NCBI GenBank assembly: GCA_963656085.1
Contig: CAVKHV010000046.1
Coordinates: 1 to 12,320, forward strand
DNA length: 12,320 nt
Reading direction: 5' to 3'
Origin: CAVALG01 sp963656085
GTDB taxonomy: Bacteria; Bacillota; Clostridia; Oscillospirales; Acutalibacteraceae
How positions within the stretch are numbered: position 1 is the first letter of the stretch; each line of letters starts with the position of its first letter. Positions 6,494 to 12,320 of the stretch are shown one piece after another. The position numbers and the translations under genes were made by a program. The notes under the pieces are model-generated. The model was not told where the DNA came from. It saw only the letters and a list, made by a program, of their open reading frames with translations, and ran no database searches.

Positions 6494-8239
6494 ATGGGTA
6501 TTTTTGAGGTGTTTACTCTCTTTGGCGGATTGGCGTTTTTCTTGTTTGGTATGAATATTATGTCATCCGGACTGGAGCAAATGGCAGGCGGTAAATTAGA
6601 AAGTATGATTCGTAATTTAACGCAAAACAAGTTTAACAGCGTCCTGCTCGGCATAATAGTTACCGTCGCAATTCAGTCCTCCTCCGCATTAACCGTTATG
6701 CTTGTCGGTCTTGTCAATTCCGGCATAATGGATCTCGGGCAAACAATACCCGTAATAATGGGTTCCAATATCGGCACAACTTTTACAACCTGGATAACCA
6801 GTCTTACCGGTATACAAAGCGAAAATTTTTGGATGCAGCTTTTAAAACCCGAATCATTTTCACCGATCATTGCATTTATAGGTATCGTACTTGTTATGAT
6901 ATGCCGTTCACCCAAGAAAAAAAGCATAGGCAGCATTTGCCTCGGATTTGCGGTGCTTATGTACGGTATGACCCTTATGAGCACTTCGGTTGAGCCGCTT
7001 AAAAACGACCCGTCTTTCCAAAAAATTATGACGGCGTTCAACAATCCGATACTCGGCGTACTTGTTTCAACACTGTTTACCGGCGTTATACAAAGTTCGG
7101 CGGCGACAATTGCAATTTTGCAGACCCTATCGGTAGGCGGCGCACTTACATTTAATATGGCAATGCCGTTGGTTCTCGGTGCAAATATAGGAACCTGTGC
7201 TACCGCCCTTATTTCAAGTATAGGCGTAAACCGTGAGGCAAAGCGCGTAGCGGTAGTGCACGTTGCCAATAAAATAATCGGTACGGTTCTGTTTTTGGCG
7301 CTTTTCTACGGCGTGAACGCAATATTTGATTTCGGTTTTACAAACAGTTCAATAGGTCCTTACGGTATTGCCGTTACACATACTGTCTTTAATGTGGTAT
7401 GTACCGTGTTCTTCCTGCCGTTCTGCGGACTTATTGAAAAAATGGGCTACTTCCTGCTGCCCGAACACAGCCACAAAGAGGAGTATACTTTTCTTGATGA
7501 CCGTCTGCTTAACACTCCTTCAATCGCGGTAGGCGAAAGTGAAGCGCAAACCGTTAAAATGGCTGCAATCGCGCATAACGCGCTTACAGAGTCTTTTTCG
7601 CTGCTTGATGTGTATGATGAACACAAGGCGGAGGAAGTGCTGAAAGCCGAGGATGAAATCGACTTCTATCAGGACAAACTCGGTTCATATCTTATGAAGG
7701 TTTCCGCTATGGGACTCTCGGAGGCGGACGCCAAACGTAAATTTAAAATTCTGCATACGATTGATGATTTTGAGCGTTTGGGTGATCACGCCATTAATAT
7801 ACTTAAATCTGCGAAAGAAATGTATCAAAAGGATATAACATTTTCGGACGCCGCAACGCGTGAAATCGGTATTATACGTTCCGCCGTTAAGGAAATAATA
7901 GATATGGCCTTTGAAGCGTTTAAGAACAACGATGTTTCCCTTGCGTCAAATGTTGAGCCGCTTGAGCAGGTCATAGACCGACTTATTTACAAAGCTAAAA
8001 GCCATCACGTAAAACGTTTGCAAAGCGGAGAATGTACAATACAGATGGGCTTTGTCCTGTCTGATCTGCTTAATAATTTTGAAAGAATATCCGACCATTG
8101 CTCAAACATAGCGGTCGCGGTAATCGAAATTGAGGTCGGCGATTTTGATACCCACCAGTATTTGAATGAAGTACGCAGTTCGGAAAATATCGGCTTCGGT
8201 GAAAAATATACCGAATACCGCCAAAAATACGTTATGTGA
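6494..8239 (+). CDS. Na/Pi cotransporter family protein with C-terminal PhoU-like domain
   Basis: This 581-residue membrane protein has the two inverted NptA/SLC34-type repeats. The first carries QSSSA (61-65) followed by GSNIGTT (90-96); the second carries QSSAA (200-204) followed by GANIGTC (229-235). These QSS motifs line the substrate site in the family. Hydrophobic segments fill residues 1-310. After about 350 comes a soluble helical region with acidic stretches (DDFERLGDHAINI, LNNFERISDHCSNIAV) typical of PhoU domains, the layout of YjbB-like proteins. It is expected to move phosphate across the cytoplasmic membrane with sodium; export has been proposed for E. coli YjbB, so direction is uncertain. 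The ribosome binding site is GAAAGGA, 12 bases before the ATG, a long spacing. The stop is followed within 20 bases by the hairpin that overlaps the tspO start. Confidence 0.92.
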   Translation: MGIFEVFTLFGGLAFFLFGMNIMSSGLEQMAGGKLESMIRNLTQNKFNSVLLGIIVTVAIQSSSALTVMLVGLVNSGIMDLGQTIPVIMGSNIGTTFTTWITSLTGIQSENFWMQLLKPESFSPIIAFIGIVLVMICRSPKKKSIGSICLGFAVLMYGMTLMSTSVEPLKNDPSFQKIMTAFNNPILGVLVSTLFTGVIQSSAATIAILQTLSVGGALTFNMAMPLVLGANIGTCATALISSIGVNREAKRVAVVHVANKIIGTVLFLALFYGVNAIFDFGFTNSSIGPYGIAVTHTVFNVVCTVFFLPFCGLIEKMGYFLLPEHSHKEEYTFLDDRLLNTPSIAVGESEAQTVKMAAIAHNALTESFSLLDVYDEHKAEEVLKAEDEIDFYQDKLGSYLMKVSAMGLSEADAKRKFKILHTIDDFERLGDHAINILKSAKEMYQKDITFSDAATREIGIIRSAVKEIIDMAFEAFKNNDVSLASNVEPLEQVIDRLIYKAKSHHVKRLQSGECTIQMGFVLSDLLNNFERISDHCSNIAVAVIEIEVGDFDTHQYLNEVRSSENIGFGEKYTEYRQKYVM

Positions 8240-8253
8240 CCTGTGAAATAAAT

Positions 8254-8293
8254 AAAAGACCCCTTTTTTGCATATGCTTAAAAGGGGTGTTTT
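8254..8293 (+). terminator. hairpin that terminates the transporter gene and covers the tspO ribosome binding site
   Basis: A 14-base arm (8254-8267) pairs with 8280-8293 with a single mismatch; the inner ACCCCTTTT/AAAAGGGGT is perfect. The 12-base loop contains the palindrome GCATATGC. The hairpin ends in TGTTTTATT, so it can act as an intrinsic terminator. The only ribosome binding site of tspO (AAGGGG, 8282-8287) is inside the 3' arm and the tspO ATG (8297) is three bases past the stem. Read-through RNA would carry a masked start site. Confidence 0.7.
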
Positions 8294-8296
8294 ATT

Positions 8297-8770
8297 ATGA
8301 AAAGAAAGTTTGACCTTTCAGCGTTTCTTGTAAATCTTATTGTTCCGCTTGCGGTAGGCGGCCTTTCCGCTATTTTGACAAGCGGTAGTATGAAAGCGTT
8401 TGAAAAGATGGATAAACCGCCGCTGGCACCGCCTTCGTGGCTGTTCCCCGTCATCTGGACGGCGCTGTATATCCTGATGGGTATATCGGCGTACCTTGTA
8501 TGGAAAAACCAACCGCTTTTCTATATGCGCGAATTTTCGGTTTACGTATTGCAATTGACCGTGAATTTTTTGTGGCCGCTTGTGTTTTTCGGCGGCGGCG
8601 CATATATGGCGGCGTTTGTGCTGCTTATACTGCTTTTGATATTGGTAGTGATTATGACCGTCCTGTTTTGGAAACGCAAAAAAGCCGCCGGAATTTTACA
8701 ACTGCCGTATATCCTTTGGCTGCTTATTGCCGCATACCTTAATTTAGGAATATATATGTTAAATCGGTGA
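8297..8770 (+). CDS. tspO: TspO/MBR family membrane protein (translocator-protein homologue)
   Basis: The 157 residues have five hydrophobic segments and the family signatures KPPLAPPSWLFPVIW (40-54), NFLWPLVFF (90-98) and PYILWLLIAAYLN (137-149). Length is typical. Bacterial TspO binds porphyrins and cholesterol-like ligands and is linked to tetrapyrrole handling and oxidative stress. The physiological role in anaerobic Firmicutes is unclear. No heme or porphyrin gene adjoins it here. AAGGGGTG stands about 8 bases before the ATG but is in the hairpin at 8254-8293. The last 12 bases overlap the end of the convergent serine recombinase gene. Confidence 0.93.
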   Translation: MKRKFDLSAFLVNLIVPLAVGGLSAILTSGSMKAFEKMDKPPLAPPSWLFPVIWTALYILMGISAYLVWKNQPLFYMREFSVYVLQLTVNFLWPLVFFGGGAYMAAFVLLILLLILVVIMTVLFWKRKKAAGILQLPYILWLLIAAYLNLGIYMLNR

Positions 8771-9373
8771 TTGTTGTATCTGCTCGTCGTAATCTTTGCG
8801 CAGGCGATAAAATGTGGATTTGCTGACTCCGCACAGTTTAATCGCCCTTTCAACGCTTATGTTACCGCTACTCCATTCCGCCATTATTTTGTTAAAACTT
8901 TTAGGAATCTTCTTTTTCGGCCTGCCGAATTTAACGCCGTTCGACTTTGCGGCGGCAATTCCCTGAGCCTGACGCTTTTTAATGTTTTCGCGCTCGCTTT
9001 GTGCAACAAAGGACAATATTTGCAGAACCAAATCGGCAATAAATGTGCCCATAAGGTCCTTGCCGCGCCGAGTATCAAGCAGCGGCATATCGGTAACGCA
9101 TATGTCAACGCCCATTTTTTTGGTCAGCAGTTGCCATTGTTTTTGTATTTCCGCGTAGTTCCTGCCAAGCCGATCAATGCTTATTATGTATAACAGGTCG
9201 CCGGTTTGCAGTTGCTTTATCAATTTCATATACTGCGGCCGCTCAAAATCCTTGCCCGATTGCTTGTCGGTGAAAATGTTTTCCTTTTTTATTCCCAGGT
9301 TAGCAAGCTCGATCATCTGTCTTCGCTCGTTTTGGTCGGTGCTTGAAACCCGTGTGTACCCGTAAATGTGCAT
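8759..9373 (-). CDS. small serine recombinase (resolvase/invertase family)
   Basis: The 204-residue protein has the resolvase catalytic domain with YTRVSS at residues 6-11; Ser10 is the nucleophile, as in gamma-delta resolvase. Arg8 and SIDRLGR (65-71; Arg68, Arg71) complete the active site. The long E helix (about 105-140, LMGTFIADLVLQILSFVAQSERENIKKRQ) is followed by GRPKK and a short helix-turn-helix (SVERAIKLCGVSKSTFYRLRK, about 172-192). All key residues are present, so it should be active. The ribosome binding site is GGAG, 9 bases before the ATG. No transposase, invertible segment or obvious paired crossover site is visible beside it. It may be a transposon or plasmid-type resolvase remnant or a DNA invertase whose target lies elsewhere. 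Confidence 0.9.
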   Translation of the reverse strand: MHIYGYTRVSSTDQNERRQMIELANLGIKKENIFTDKQSGKDFERPQYMKLIKQLQTGDLLYIISIDRLGRNYAEIQKQWQLLTKKMGVDICVTDMPLLDTRRGKDLMGTFIADLVLQILSFVAQSERENIKKRQAQGIAAAKSNGVKFGRPKKKIPKSFNKIMAEWSSGNISVERAIKLCGVSKSTFYRLRKDYDEQIQQSPI

Positions 9374-9407
9374 TTGCCGTGTCTCCTTAGTTTAATGTAA
9401 TATACAC

Positions 9408-9436
9408 ATTTTACTCCGTTTTAAAACTGCATTAAA
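9408..9436 (-). promoter_or_regulatory. possible promoter of the serine recombinase gene
   Basis: On the minus strand, TTTAAT (9436-9431) and TAAAAT (9413-9408) are 17 bases apart and 35 bases before the start codon. The -35 match is weak. A small inverted repeat (AATGT at 9394-9398, ACATT at 9406-9410) touches the -10 box. In small recombinase genes the crossover site often overlaps the promoter, but this repeat is too short to call one. Confidence 0.35.
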
Positions 9437-9510
9437 GACTACAAATAAGTATGCACGGTTGATATAAATACGCGTTGTTATGGTTAGGCAAGGGCTGTGA
9501 ATTCCTCGGT

Positions 9511-9560
9511 TTAAAAAAGTACGGTTCGGAACTTAAAAAAGTTCCGAACCGTACTTTTAT
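9511..9560. terminator. strong bidirectional terminator after rpsT
   Basis: A 20-bp perfect stem (9515-9534 with 9539-9558) closes on an AAAA loop. Both outer ends are A/T runs, so it has a U tail in either direction (TTTTAA on the minus strand, TTTTAT on the plus). It lies 22 bases past the rpsT stop codon and isolates the ribosomal protein gene from the recombinase gene downstream. Confidence 0.92.
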
Positions 9561-9580
9561 CTCATATTTATTATACGAAA

Positions 9581-9841
9581 TTATTTTGAAGCATTCAACT
9601 TCATAACGAGCTTGGATTTTTTTCTTGCGGCAGTGTTTTTGTGAAGAATACCCTTAGCGGTAAGCTGGTCAATCTTCTTAACAGCTGCTTTAACGCAATC
9701 AGCCTTATCGGCAGCGCCGGTTTCAATTGCAGCGTCAGCCTTTTTAACAGCGGTTTTAAGTGCTGTACGGTAACTCTTGTTGCGTTTGTAGTTAGCTTCG
9801 CTTATGAGCACGCGTTTTTTAGCAGATTTAATGTTAGCCAT
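9581..9841 (-). CDS. rpsT: 30S ribosomal protein S20
   Basis: The 86-residue, Lys/Ala-rich protein begins MANIKSAKKRVLISE and continues NKSYRTALKTAVKKA, the standard bacterial S20 sequence, and ends with the usual GILHKNTAARKKSKL segment. It binds 16S rRNA near the bottom of the 30S body and is needed early in assembly. AGGAGGTGG stands 7 bases before the ATG, a near-ideal site. A small stem (9863-9888) lies just upstream of it. I see no convincing promoter between this gene and the lipoprotein gene 69 bases upstream, so it may be read partly from there. The terminator at 9511-9560 ends the unit. Confidence 0.97.
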   Translation of the reverse strand: MANIKSAKKRVLISEANYKRNKSYRTALKTAVKKADAAIETGAADKADCVKAAVKKIDQLTAKGILHKNTAARKKSKLVMKLNASK

Positions 9842-9862
9842 CTGTTTCCACCTCCTTGATGT

Positions 9863-9888
9863 GCAAATAGCGGTGTTTAATAATTTGC
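9863..9888 (-). other. small leader stem before rpsT
   Basis: GCAAAT at 9863-9868 is the inverse of ATTTGC at 9883-9888, with a 14-base loop. It ends five bases before the rpsT ribosome binding site. It may be a leader hairpin, but six pairs in A/T-rich DNA can arise by chance. Confidence 0.3.
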
Positions 9889-9910
9889 CTGGTGTGAGGG
9901 CATAACCGTG

Positions 9911-10693
9911 TTACCGATTGCTGCCTATCGTCAGAATGCAATCCGCAGTTTCAGACAGAATATTGTCAAAATACTCCTGTGCATTCACCCCGTCCCGAAC
10001 GTATAAGAATATTAAAACCGACTGACCTTTATCGGCATACCGCGAAACAGCAGCGTCGATTTCTTCAACCGTTTTAGGTTCGCCGTTCAGGGTGGGACCG
10101 GATGATGTCTGTTCCCACGGGTCTTTGTCGTAGGTGATAACGGGTTGCATTTCGCCGCCCGATACCGTGTATATCGTGCCGGAGGAGGCGTTTTCATTGT
10201 GATAATAAACCTTCCCGTCACAAATATAGAATTTTGCAAACGGCGAGTAATCCAATTCACCGTTTGAAATTTGCGGTACTCCGCCGATTTCGTAGGCGGC
10301 ACCGTCTTTATATCCGTAAAAATGTTGAACCTGTACAGGATTTGCGCCCGCCTCCGGCTGCTGTGCGGCGACGGCGTAGAGTTCATACACCCCGTCCCCG
10401 TCAAAGTCATATATCCGGACTGTAGAAAGACCGCATATACCTGTGCAAACATCTTCACGTCCTTCTTCGCCCGAAAGGATAATTCTGCCTTGCCCGTATT
10501 GTTCGGTGAGATGAGCAATTACGTCGGCATATGCCTTGAATTCGGGGCGCTGCAATATGTCACTGCTTGACGTCTGAGATGACGAAACCCCGTTGTTCGG
10601 CGAAGAATTGCTTTTATCATCCTTCTTTTCGCAGGCTGCTGACACGGACACAACCGCAAAAAGGCAGACCGCAAAAAGTATAAATTTCTTCAT
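9911..10693 (-). CDS. probable lipoprotein with EF-hand-like calcium loop
   Basis: I start at the ATG at 10693 (260 residues), where GGGTG lies about 10 bases upstream; an ATG 24 bases earlier has no ribosome binding site. The protein opens with MKKF and a hydrophobic segment ending VSAAC, making Cys21 the probable lipid-modified residue, though Ser at -3 is not a classic lipobox. A low-complexity Ser/Asn/Lys linker (about 22-45) follows, as in surface lipoproteins. DFDGDGVYEL (96-105) is an EF-hand/dockerin-like loop with acidic positions 1, 3, 5 and 10. The rest shows no enzyme motif. The family is not recognised; it is likely an outer-face protein of unknown function, perhaps stabilised by calcium. 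A promoter at 10750-10778 precedes it. Confidence 0.8.
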   Translation of the reverse strand: MKKFILFAVCLFAVVSVSAACEKKDDKSNSSPNNGVSSSQTSSSDILQRPEFKAYADVIAHLTEQYGQGRIILSGEEGREDVCTGICGLSTVRIYDFDGDGVYELYAVAAQQPEAGANPVQVQHFYGYKDGAAYEIGGVPQISNGELDYSPFAKFYICDGKVYYHNENASSGTIYTVSGGEMQPVITYDKDPWEQTSSGPTLNGEPKTVEEIDAAVSRYADKGQSVLIFLYVRDGVNAQEYFDNILSETADCILTIGSNR

Positions 10694-10749
10694 TAAGTAC
10701 ACACCCTTTTGAAGCATACCATTTCACGGCGTATGATCATAGCCAGTAT

Positions 10750-10778
10750 ATGATACCATTAAATTAAATGTTTTGCAA
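10750..10778 (-). promoter_or_regulatory. promoter of the lipoprotein gene
   Basis: On the minus strand, TTGCAA (10778-10773) and TATCAT (10755-10750) are 17 bases apart, with TG one base before the -10 box. The start would be about 50 bases before the ATG at 10693. This indicates that the gene is transcribed separately from alr. Confidence 0.55.
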
Positions 10779-10821
10779 GGGTTTTTTATTATTTTTCGCC
10801 TTAATTGACATTTTTATTTTG

Positions 10822-10843
10822 TCCGTTGCGCCTTTGGCGCGGA
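10822..10843 (-). terminator. GC-rich stem-loop after alr (terminator-like, lacks U tail)
   Basis: GCGCC (10828-10832) pairs with GGCGC (10836-10840) over a TTT loop, with TCC/GGA pairing outside across a 3-base bulge. It is 9 bases past the alr stop. On the minus strand it is followed by an A-rich rather than a T-rich run, so it is not a standard intrinsic terminator. It may stabilise the 3' end or depend on Rho. Confidence 0.35.
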
Positions 10844-10851
10844 TACGGCGG

Positions 10852-12036
10852 CTAATAAGAGCGGTATTCGTGCAGTGCAACGGGCGAACCGTCCTTAATG
10901 TAAAGCCGCGGTACACGCTGTGATATTCCGCAAACTATTTCATAGTTGATAGTTCCGGAGAGTGCCGCAACCTCCTCGGCGGTTATTTCATTGCAGCCGT
11001 CTTTTCCTATAAGAGTGATTGTTGTCCCTTCGCTTACACCGTCAAGTCCGCTTACGTCGATCATAAGTTGATCCATACATATCCTGCCTACTATCGGCGC
11101 GAACTTTCCGCATACGAGCACGCGACCCTTATTTGAAAGCGCGCGCGGATAACCGTCTGCGTAGCCGACGGTTGCAGTCGCTATTTTCATATTTTTTTCT
11201 GCTTTAAATGTCCTGCCGTAACTTATGCAGTCGCCCCTTTGGACTTCTTTAACCATAGAAACGGTTGATTTAAGCGAAAGGGCAGGGGACAGGTCAAACC
11301 CGACCGATATGTCGGCGCCGGGGGTAAGACCGTAAAGAATGTTGCCGGGACGTATAAGATTACCTTCGTTTTTGCCCTGCAAACATATCGCGGCGGAATT
11401 GCAGCAGTGTATTTTTTCAAATTTAACACCGCGTGATTCAAGTTCCGTTACAATTTCGGTAAATCTGCCGTACTGTGCACGGCAATATTCTTCGTCATCG
11501 GGCGCATAACTGTCGGCTGCCGAAAAATGTGTAAATATTCCTTTTGTTTTAAGCGACGGCAGGGCGCAGCAAAATTCAATTTCGTTTGCGGCTTGGGGTA
11601 GGTTTTTCTCGCTGCGGCAGTTAAAACCTATTCGACCCATTCCGGTGTCGACTTTAAAGTGCACCTTAACTTCAGTGCCGTCGCGGTACGCATTCCTGCT
11701 CAGCAATTCGGCATATTCGCGTGAAAAAACGCTTTGAGTTATGTCGTATTCGGCAAGGTGACAAGCGTATTCACACGGCGTGTGACCCAAGATAAGAATA
11801 TCTTTCTTTATTCCGTATTCTCTAAGCAGTATTGCTTCGCGTATGTTTGAAACGGCAAAGGCTTCGCAGCCCAGCCTGTCAAAAAGCGGGGCGGCTTCCA
11901 TTGCACCGTGACCGTATGCGTCGGCTTTGACAACGCACATTATTTTTCTGCCGCCGGCTGCTTTTTCGATGTTTTTATAGTTGCTTTCAAGGGCATCAAG
12001 ATCTATTTCAGCCCAGGTTCGTTTTAACAGTTCCAA
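10852..12036 (-). CDS. alr: alanine racemase
   Basis: The 394-residue PLP enzyme interconverts L- and D-alanine for peptidoglycan, in the cytoplasm. The N-terminal barrel has VVKADAYGHGA, with Lys37 as the PLP lysine and Tyr41 beside it, and KVDTGMGRIGF (128-138) with Arg135. Tyr273 in ISYGRTF is the second catalytic base. The C-terminal beta domain has GYADGYPR, GRICMDQLMIDVS and the final QRVPRLY. Length is normal for Alr. The start is TTG at 12034-12036: the next residues (ELLKRTWAEIDLDAL) match the usual N-terminus, GGGTG lies 7 bases before it, and I see no competing in-frame ATG or GTG just upstream. It is transcribed alone from the promoter at 12072-12100. Confidence 0.95.
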   Translation of the reverse strand: MELLKRTWAEIDLDALESNYKNIEKAAGGRKIMCVVKADAYGHGAMEAAPLFDRLGCEAFAVSNIREAILLREYGIKKDILILGHTPCEYACHLAEYDITQSVFSREYAELLSRNAYRDGTEVKVHFKVDTGMGRIGFNCRSEKNLPQAANEIEFCCALPSLKTKGIFTHFSAADSYAPDDEEYCRAQYGRFTEIVTELESRGVKFEKIHCCNSAAICLQGKNEGNLIRPGNILYGLTPGADISVGFDLSPALSLKSTVSMVKEVQRGDCISYGRTFKAEKNMKIATATVGYADGYPRALSNKGRVLVCGKFAPIVGRICMDQLMIDVSGLDGVSEGTTITLIGKDGCNEITAEEVAALSGTINYEIVCGISQRVPRLYIKDGSPVALHEYRSY

Positions 12037-12071
12037 AATAACACCCGTTCCGTTAATTCTTCATCAATAAT

Positions 12072-12100
12072 ATTTTATAAACTGTGGGCTGATTAGTCAA
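12072..12100 (-). promoter_or_regulatory. sigma-A promoter of alr
   Basis: On the minus strand, TTGACT (12100-12095) and TAAAAT (12077-12072) are 17 bases apart. The start would be about 28 bases before the TTG start codon, giving a short leader. Confidence 0.6.
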
Positions 12101-12112
12101 TAGTATTTGAAC

Positions 12113-12175
12113 AAAATAAAAAAGATTTTCGGTTCGTGTCGGTTTTGCAGCCCCGTCAGCCTGTGTGCCGAAAAT
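12113..12175 (-). terminator. terminator-like hairpin upstream of the tRNA promoter
   Basis: ATTTTCGG (12125-12132) and CCGAAAAT (12168-12175) can pair around a 35-base GC-rich loop. Read on the minus strand the stem is followed by CTTTTTTATTTT, a U-rich tail. No minus-strand gene is seen in the window that would end here, so its purpose is unclear. It could protect the alr region from antisense transcription entering across the tRNA gene. Confidence 0.35.
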
Positions 12176-12197
12176 TTAGGGAAATTAAATTTAGGTC

Positions 12198-12225
12198 TTG
12201 ACAAATCGGAAAAAAACAATATAAT
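12198..12225 (+). promoter_or_regulatory. consensus promoter of the tRNA-Gln transcript
   Basis: TTGACA (12198-12203) and TATAAT (12220-12225) are both perfect, with a 16-base spacer, as expected for a strong stable-RNA promoter. The -10 box lies in an 8+4+8 inverted repeat (ACAATATA...TATATTGT, 12216-12235), probably a chance outcome of A/T richness. The start falls about 25 bases before the tRNA. Confidence 0.8.
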
Positions 12226-12256
12226 AGTATATTGTTAAGTAGTTTAATAAAGAAAT

Positions 12257-12320
12257 TGAGGAATGGTGTAACGGTAGCACGACAGACTCTGACTCTGTTT
12301 GTTGGGGTTCGAATCCCTAT
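12257..12320 (+). tRNA. tRNA-Gln (anticodon CUG), cut by the window edge
   Basis: The 5' acceptor strand TGAGGAA begins at 12257 and is followed by a D arm (TGTAACGGTAGCAC). The anticodon arm has stem ACAGA/TCTGT around loop CTCTGAC with T33, anticodon CTG and A37. The T arm is TGGGG-TTCGAAT-CCCTA. The window stops one base into the 3' acceptor strand, so about 7 to 8 bases are missing and the CCA end cannot be checked. The overall pattern (GGTGTAACGGTAGCAC) is that of bacterial tRNA-Gln. More tRNAs may follow in the same transcript. Confidence 0.92.

Noticed and set aside
6673..7269. 198-residue minus-strand open frame inside the Na/Pi cotransporter gene
   Set aside because: It is antisense to the first membrane repeats, and its composition is what a shadow of a hydrophobic gene gives.
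8771..9193. 140-residue plus-strand open frame opposite the serine recombinase
   Set aside because: It is a shadow of the recombinase gene, whose catalytic motifs are all intact on the other strand.
9394..9410. AATGT/ACATT inverted repeat as a recombinase crossover site
   Set aside because: It has only five pairs with a 7-base gap in A/T-rich DNA and no second copy nearby; too weak to call.
10805..10810. Plus-strand TTGACA between the lipoprotein gene and alr
   Set aside because: The region 16-18 bases downstream is GC-rich with no -10 box, and no plus-strand gene follows.
1..12320. CRISPR array, insertion-sequence ends, T-box or known riboswitch
   Set aside because: I looked for regular spaced repeats, terminal inverted repeats with target duplications and conserved riboswitch cores on both strands and found none that I could defend.

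Overview
The window looks like part of a Clostridia-type Firmicutes chromosome, perhaps a gut Oscillospirales or Eubacteriales member. This is inferred from AGGAGG-type ribosome binding sites, sigma-A style promoters, short lipoproteins, a GH94 phosphorylase, a Na/Pi cotransporter with a PhoU tail, and the style of S20 and Alr. No 16S rRNA or other taxonomic marker is present, so the exact genus cannot be given.

Left part (1-2030): a visibly AT-rich accessory cassette. A minus-strand XRE-type repressor (139-414) diverges from a two-gene plus-strand operon. The operon encodes a 67-residue zinc-ribbon protein and a 401-residue helical protein ending in a CFI-box-type C-terminal domain (CYIATAVYGS...). 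The shared intergenic region holds a good sigma-A promoter overlaid by a 32-bp imperfect palindrome and a perfect 14-bp direct repeat, which suggests a self-regulated, repressor-controlled module. Strong hairpins flank the cassette on both sides. It is the best candidate in the window for an undescribed system.

Centre (2072-6310), minus strand, richer in GC: a GH94 glycoside phosphorylase, then a secreted or lipoprotein ComEC-like metallo-beta-lactamase hydrolase, then a laccase-domain protein (PgeF/YlmD). The last two are 22 nt apart and form an operon. A set of alternative hairpins lies between the GH94 gene and the hydrolase. Divergent consensus-like promoters at 6301-6438 serve the GH94 gene and the plus-strand Na/Pi cotransporter.

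Right part (6494-12320): the Na/Pi cotransporter is followed by tspO, whose ribosome binding site lies inside a terminator-like hairpin. The tspO 3' end overlaps, tail to tail, a minus-strand small serine recombinase. Next on the minus strand come rpsT (ribosomal protein S20) with a 20-bp terminator hairpin, a probable lipoprotein with an EF-hand-like Ca-binding loop, and alr (alanine racemase, TTG start). The window ends inside a plus-strand tRNA-Gln(CUG) gene preceded by a near-perfect TTGACA/TATAAT promoter.

Most of the window is ordinary housekeeping and metabolic content. The points worth a second look are the left cassette with its operator, two RNA hairpin arrangements (before the hydrolase and on the tspO ribosome binding site), and the lone serine recombinase.
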